Part shown: positions 61,774 to 64,000 of the stretch, piece after piece | Layout of the letters: every line of letters begins with the position of its first letter | Position numbering within the stretch: the first letter of the stretch is position 1 | DNA from: Halalkalicoccus sp. NIPERK01 | Lineage (GTDB): Archaea > Halobacteriota > Halobacteria > Halobacteriales > Halalkalicoccaceae | NCBI RefSeq assembly: GCF_030287405.1 | Contig: NZ_JASVVV010000002.1 | Coordinates: 496,001-560,000 of the forward strand | DNA: 64,000 bases | Reading direction: 5' to 3' | Notes under the pieces: generated by a model | Seen by the model: only the letters and a program-made list of their open reading frames with translations | Database searches by the model: none | Told to the model about the DNA's origin: nothing | Position numbers and translations under genes: made by a program

Positions 61774-62346
61774 CGCGCCGGCGTCGAGCGCGCGCTCGAT
61801 GGTCGGGGCCTCGAGATCGGGGAACGCGATCGGCACCTCGGGATCCGCCGGTCGCTCGTCGAGCGCGCGTTCGTACCACCGGACGTCGTGCCACTCCCCG
61901 TCCTTGTGGCCGACGGCGTGATACGTGCCGACCGGCTCGAACCCCATCGACTCGTGGAAGCCGATGCTCGCGGGGTTCGGCAGCGCGATCCCCGCGTAGG
62001 CGTTGAACAGGCCCTGTTTTTTCAGCAACGCGAACAGCGCGGCGTAGAGCGCGCGGGCGATTCCGCGGCGGTGGTGGGCGGGGTCGACGTAGACCGAGAC
62101 GTCGACCGACCAGCGGTAGGCCTCGCGCTCTCGGTGGGAGGTGGCGTAGGCGTAACCGACGATTTCGTCGAGCGCGCAGACGAGCCACGGGTGGCGTTCG
62201 GTCGTCGTCGCGATCCGGGATTCGACCTCCGCTCTCGTCGGCGGGCGGGTCTCGAAGGAGATCGCCGTGTCCTCGACGAACGGGGCGTAGATCCGGCGGA
62301 CCGCGGGCGCGTCGTCGGGGGTCGCGGGCCGAAGCGTCGGCGTCAT
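61756..62346 (-). CDS. Phosphinothricin-acetyltransferase-like GNAT
   Basis: The 196-residue GNAT begins MTPTLRPATPDDAPAVRRIY then APFVEDTAISFE, which with the following PPTRAEVESRI is typical of the PAT/Bar (phosphinothricin or methionine sulfone acetyltransferase) subfamily. Motif A is VSVYVDPAHHRRGIARALY and motif B is NPASIGFHESMGFEPVGTY then HAVGHKDGEW. In non-producers these enzymes detoxify amino-acid analogues. It overlaps the DHH gene end. Confidence 0.88.
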   Translation of the reverse strand: MTPTLRPATPDDAPAVRRIYAPFVEDTAISFETRPPTRAEVESRIATTTERHPWLVCALDEIVGYAYATSHREREAYRWSVDVSVYVDPAHHRRGIARALYAALFALLKKQGLFNAYAGIALPNPASIGFHESMGFEPVGTYHAVGHKDGEWHDVRWYERALDERPADPEVPIAFPDLEAPTIERALDAGASLLED

Positions 62347-62383
62347 ACCCGTCCCTCGAAACGGCGGACGAAAAACCTCGCGC

Positions 62384-63079
62384 TCACTCGCGGCGGGCGA
62401 GGATTCGAAGAATGATCTGGAGGACGTGGACGAACACGCCCATCACGGCGATGTAGATCCCAACCCCGGCGAGAATGGTAGAGAGGTCCCGGCGTTCGCG
62501 TACGCGCCAGATCTCCCAGCCGAGTCGGAAGAGAAAGCCCGCGAAGACCAGAACGAACCCCGCGAGCAACAGCACGGGTGCGACGAACGTGCCGACGGCG
62601 ATGGCCACGATCCCGAGCAGGAACGAAACAGTAGAAAACGTCGACCAGCGGGCGAAGGACTTCGAGCGAGCGTGGACATAGAGTGCGACGAGGAAGGTGA
62701 GGGCGCCGGTGACGGCGGCGGTGATCGCAAGCGCAGGCACTCGAAGGTCGGGCGGCACAAACGAGAGGACGCCCGCGCCGAAGGTGCCGAAGGCGCCCTG
62801 TAAGATCACCACCCCGACGAACGCCAGCGGGCCGTTGCCGTTCGTGACGCCGCGTTCGGCGACCCACTGGCCGACGAACAGCGCCGCGCCGTAGACGAGC
62901 ACGCCGAGGATCGGCGCGGCAAAGAGCGCCGCGTTGATCGCCGCGAGCGGCGTGGTCGCGAGAACGGCCATCAATACGACGTTCAGCACCACCAGCGCGG
63001 TCGCGACGAACACGGCCTTCCACTCGCGGGCCGAGAGGAGCAGACCGCGGCGCGTCTCGCCGCCGGTCTCGTAGGACAT
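62384..63079 (-). CDS. Bax inhibitor-1-like membrane protein
   Basis: The 231-residue protein has about seven membrane segments with a final amphipathic segment IYIAVMGVFVHVLQIILRIL. The pattern SKSFARWSTFSTVSFLLGIV then GFVLVFAGFLFRLGWEIWRV resembles BI-1/YccA-type proteins, which leak Ca2+ in bacteria. The identity is by overall pattern, so moderate. It is the last gene of a minus-strand series, 42 bases after the next gene's end. Confidence 0.65.
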   Translation of the reverse strand: MSYETGGETRRGLLLSAREWKAVFVATALVVLNVVLMAVLATTPLAAINAALFAAPILGVLVYGAALFVGQWVAERGVTNGNGPLAFVGVVILQGAFGTFGAGVLSFVPPDLRVPALAITAAVTGALTFLVALYVHARSKSFARWSTFSTVSFLLGIVAIAVGTFVAPVLLLAGFVLVFAGFLFRLGWEIWRVRERRDLSTILAGVGIYIAVMGVFVHVLQIILRILARRE

Positions 63080-63121
63080 GGCCGAACTAGCCGCCGGAGC
63101 CGAATAGGCTTCTCGACGGTC

Positions 63122-63541
63122 TCAGCGCTCGCCGGCGACCCAGCGGTCCGAGAAGGCGCCCGAACAGCCACACCGGGCGTAGGCGTGGATCACGTCGCCC
63201 TCGGCGTAGATGCCGCCGACCTCCTCGTTTCGCTCCTCGGCGAACGCGAAGACGTAGTCGAGATCGTCGGCGCCGCAGGCGGGACAAGTCCCCCCGGCGA
63301 GGTCGGCGTCGATCTCGCCCTCCTCGTCCATCGCCTCCTTGGCGAACGCCATCGCGTCCTGCCCGGCGACTTTCGAGAAGGCGTTGCGCCCGCTCTCGCC
63401 GGGGACGACCAGCACGATCCCCTCCCCTACTTCCTCGCCGTAGTCGTCGAGTTTGCCGAGGTCGTCGACGACGTCCTCCGCGAGGTAGATCGCGACGTCC
63501 TCGGGACGCTCGCCCGCCAGGAACCCCTCGCGGCGGCTCAC
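63122..63541 (-). CDS. DUF5807-like haloarchaeal protein
   Basis: The 139-residue protein starts MSRREGFLAGERPEDVAIYL and contains GTCPACGADDLDYVF and YARCGCSGAFSDRW, a CxxC plus CxC zinc site. The start overlaps the stop of the upstream gene by 4 bases (ATGA). I recall this as the haloarchaeal DUF5807 family; function unknown. Confidence 0.82.
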   Translation of the reverse strand: MSRREGFLAGERPEDVAIYLAEDVVDDLGKLDDYGEEVGEGIVLVVPGESGRNAFSKVAGQDAMAFAKEAMDEEGEIDADLAGGTCPACGADDLDYVFAFAEERNEEVGGIYAEGDVIHAYARCGCSGAFSDRWVAGER

Positions 63542-63960
63542 GAGTCCTCCAGGTTCCGGGCGATCTCGGCGAGGCTCTCATTGGGCTTCTCGACGGCCTC
63601 GTAGACCGCCTCCTCGCCGGGCTCGCGAAGCCCGTAGGCGAAGTCGGGTTCGATCACGTCCAGCAGCACCGAGCCGCCGACCGGGCGCTCTACCTCCTCG
63701 AGCCACGTCTGGAGGCGGTTCGGTCCCGAGCCCTCGCGGGCCATCTCGGGCGTCTCGTACGCGCCGCTTACGTGCGGGCCGTCGGCGAACCCGCCCTCGA
63801 TTCGCGCGTGATACGTGGTGCCGTCGATGACGAGTCGAACGACCTCGCCGTCGGGCAGCGAGTCCTCCGGGAGGTCGATCCGCTTTCGGCGCGCGCCGTG
63901 GCGGGCGACGCGCGCGCGGAGCGTCTCGACTGCCGGGTTCTCGCTCGAGATGCGGTCCAT
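63538..63960 (-). CDS. Haloarchaeal DUF7112-like protein (140 aa)
   Basis: The protein starts MDRISSENPAVETLRARVARHGARRKRIDLPEDS and has a beta-rich middle part (GEVVRLVIDGTTYHARIEGG) and a C-terminal helix. It is translationally coupled to the DUF5807-like gene (4-base overlap). It matches a haloarchaea-specific family as I recall it. No activity can be inferred. Confidence 0.75.
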   Translation of the reverse strand: MDRISSENPAVETLRARVARHGARRKRIDLPEDSLPDGEVVRLVIDGTTYHARIEGGFADGPHVSGAYETPEMAREGSGPNRLQTWLEEVERPVGGSVLLDVIEPDFAYGLREPGEEAVYEAVEKPNESLAEIARNLEDS

Positions 63961-63970
63961 GAGAAGGGGA

Positions 63971-64000
63971 TTACTCGTCGTCGGCGTCCTCGTCGCCCTC
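63971..64000 (-). CDS. C-terminal end of a gene beyond the window (partial)
   Basis: On the minus strand the last bases read EGDEDADDE followed by TAA (63973-63971), a typical acidic haloarchaeal C-terminus, 10 bases before the ATG of the next gene. The rest lies outside the window and no product can be named. Confidence 0.55.
   Translation of the reverse strand, partial: EGDEDADDE

Overview
The window is high-GC chromosomal DNA from a halophilic archaeon (class Halobacteria). The evidence is strongly acidic proteins, a fused double archaeal histone, a replication protein A, an archaeal class I CCA-adding enzyme, a type A RNase P RNA, many very short leaders behind TATA boxes, Tat signal peptides, a PGF-CTERM-like tail and many small haloarchaea-only proteins. 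I cannot name the genus from the sequence alone.

Layout. 1-5.8 kb: small proteins, tRNA-Arg(GCG), a Tat-exported possible cysteine hydrolase, an unusual NRAMP-like transporter, a TauE/SafE permease and a universal stress protein (USP). 5.86-11.5 kb: a DNA/RNA information cluster (RPA, histone, histone deacetylase-like hydrolase, CCA enzyme) with one class III aminotransferase. 11.5-21.2 kb: tRNA-Asn, a K+ channel fused to two RCK modules, a CAT-anticodon tRNA, a flavin oxidase with a SnoaL-like partner, several haloarchaeal orphans and KatG. 21.4-32.4 kb: an integrative element. 32.4-46.4 kb: housekeeping genes (MATE and MFS transporters, ferredoxin, 6-phosphogluconate dehydrogenase, ValS, CBS protein, M29 peptidase, ZIP transporter with a DtxR-type repressor, RNase P RNA, AMMECR1, nicotinate phosphoribosyltransferase). 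46.6-47.7 kb: one strikingly AT-rich orphan gene. 47.8-64 kb: a surface metalloprotease-like protein, nicotinamidase/JAMM/rhodanese, a bacterio-opsin-activator-like regulator, lipoate ligase, dihydroorotase, VapBC, three USPs, two GNAT acetyltransferases, a DHH phosphoesterase and small haloarchaeal proteins.

The most interesting region is the element at 21.4-32.4 kb. It lies between a complete tRNA-Arg(CCG) gene (32364-32436, minus) and a 16-bp copy of that tRNA's 3' end at 21407-21422. A tyrosine integrase sits just inside the distal repeat. Inside are a lower-GC CitMHS transporter/AtuA-family operon, an Orc1/Cdc6 gene bracketed by six origin-recognition-box-like repeats (three direct and one inverted upstream, an inverted pair downstream), a PD-(D/E)XK-like protein, a second related integrase in opposite orientation, and a decayed defence-like segment (truncated mismatch glycosylase plus a frameshifted HNH nuclease). 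It reads as an integrated replicon with its own origin.

Three genes (18493-18686, 29630-29835, 30485-31605) are each broken by the apparent loss of one base in or next to a short run. They may be real pseudogenes or assembly errors. Several operator-like palindromes (ZIP/DtxR, katG, histone, integrase operon) and two clusters of tight three-base-loop hairpins are also reported.
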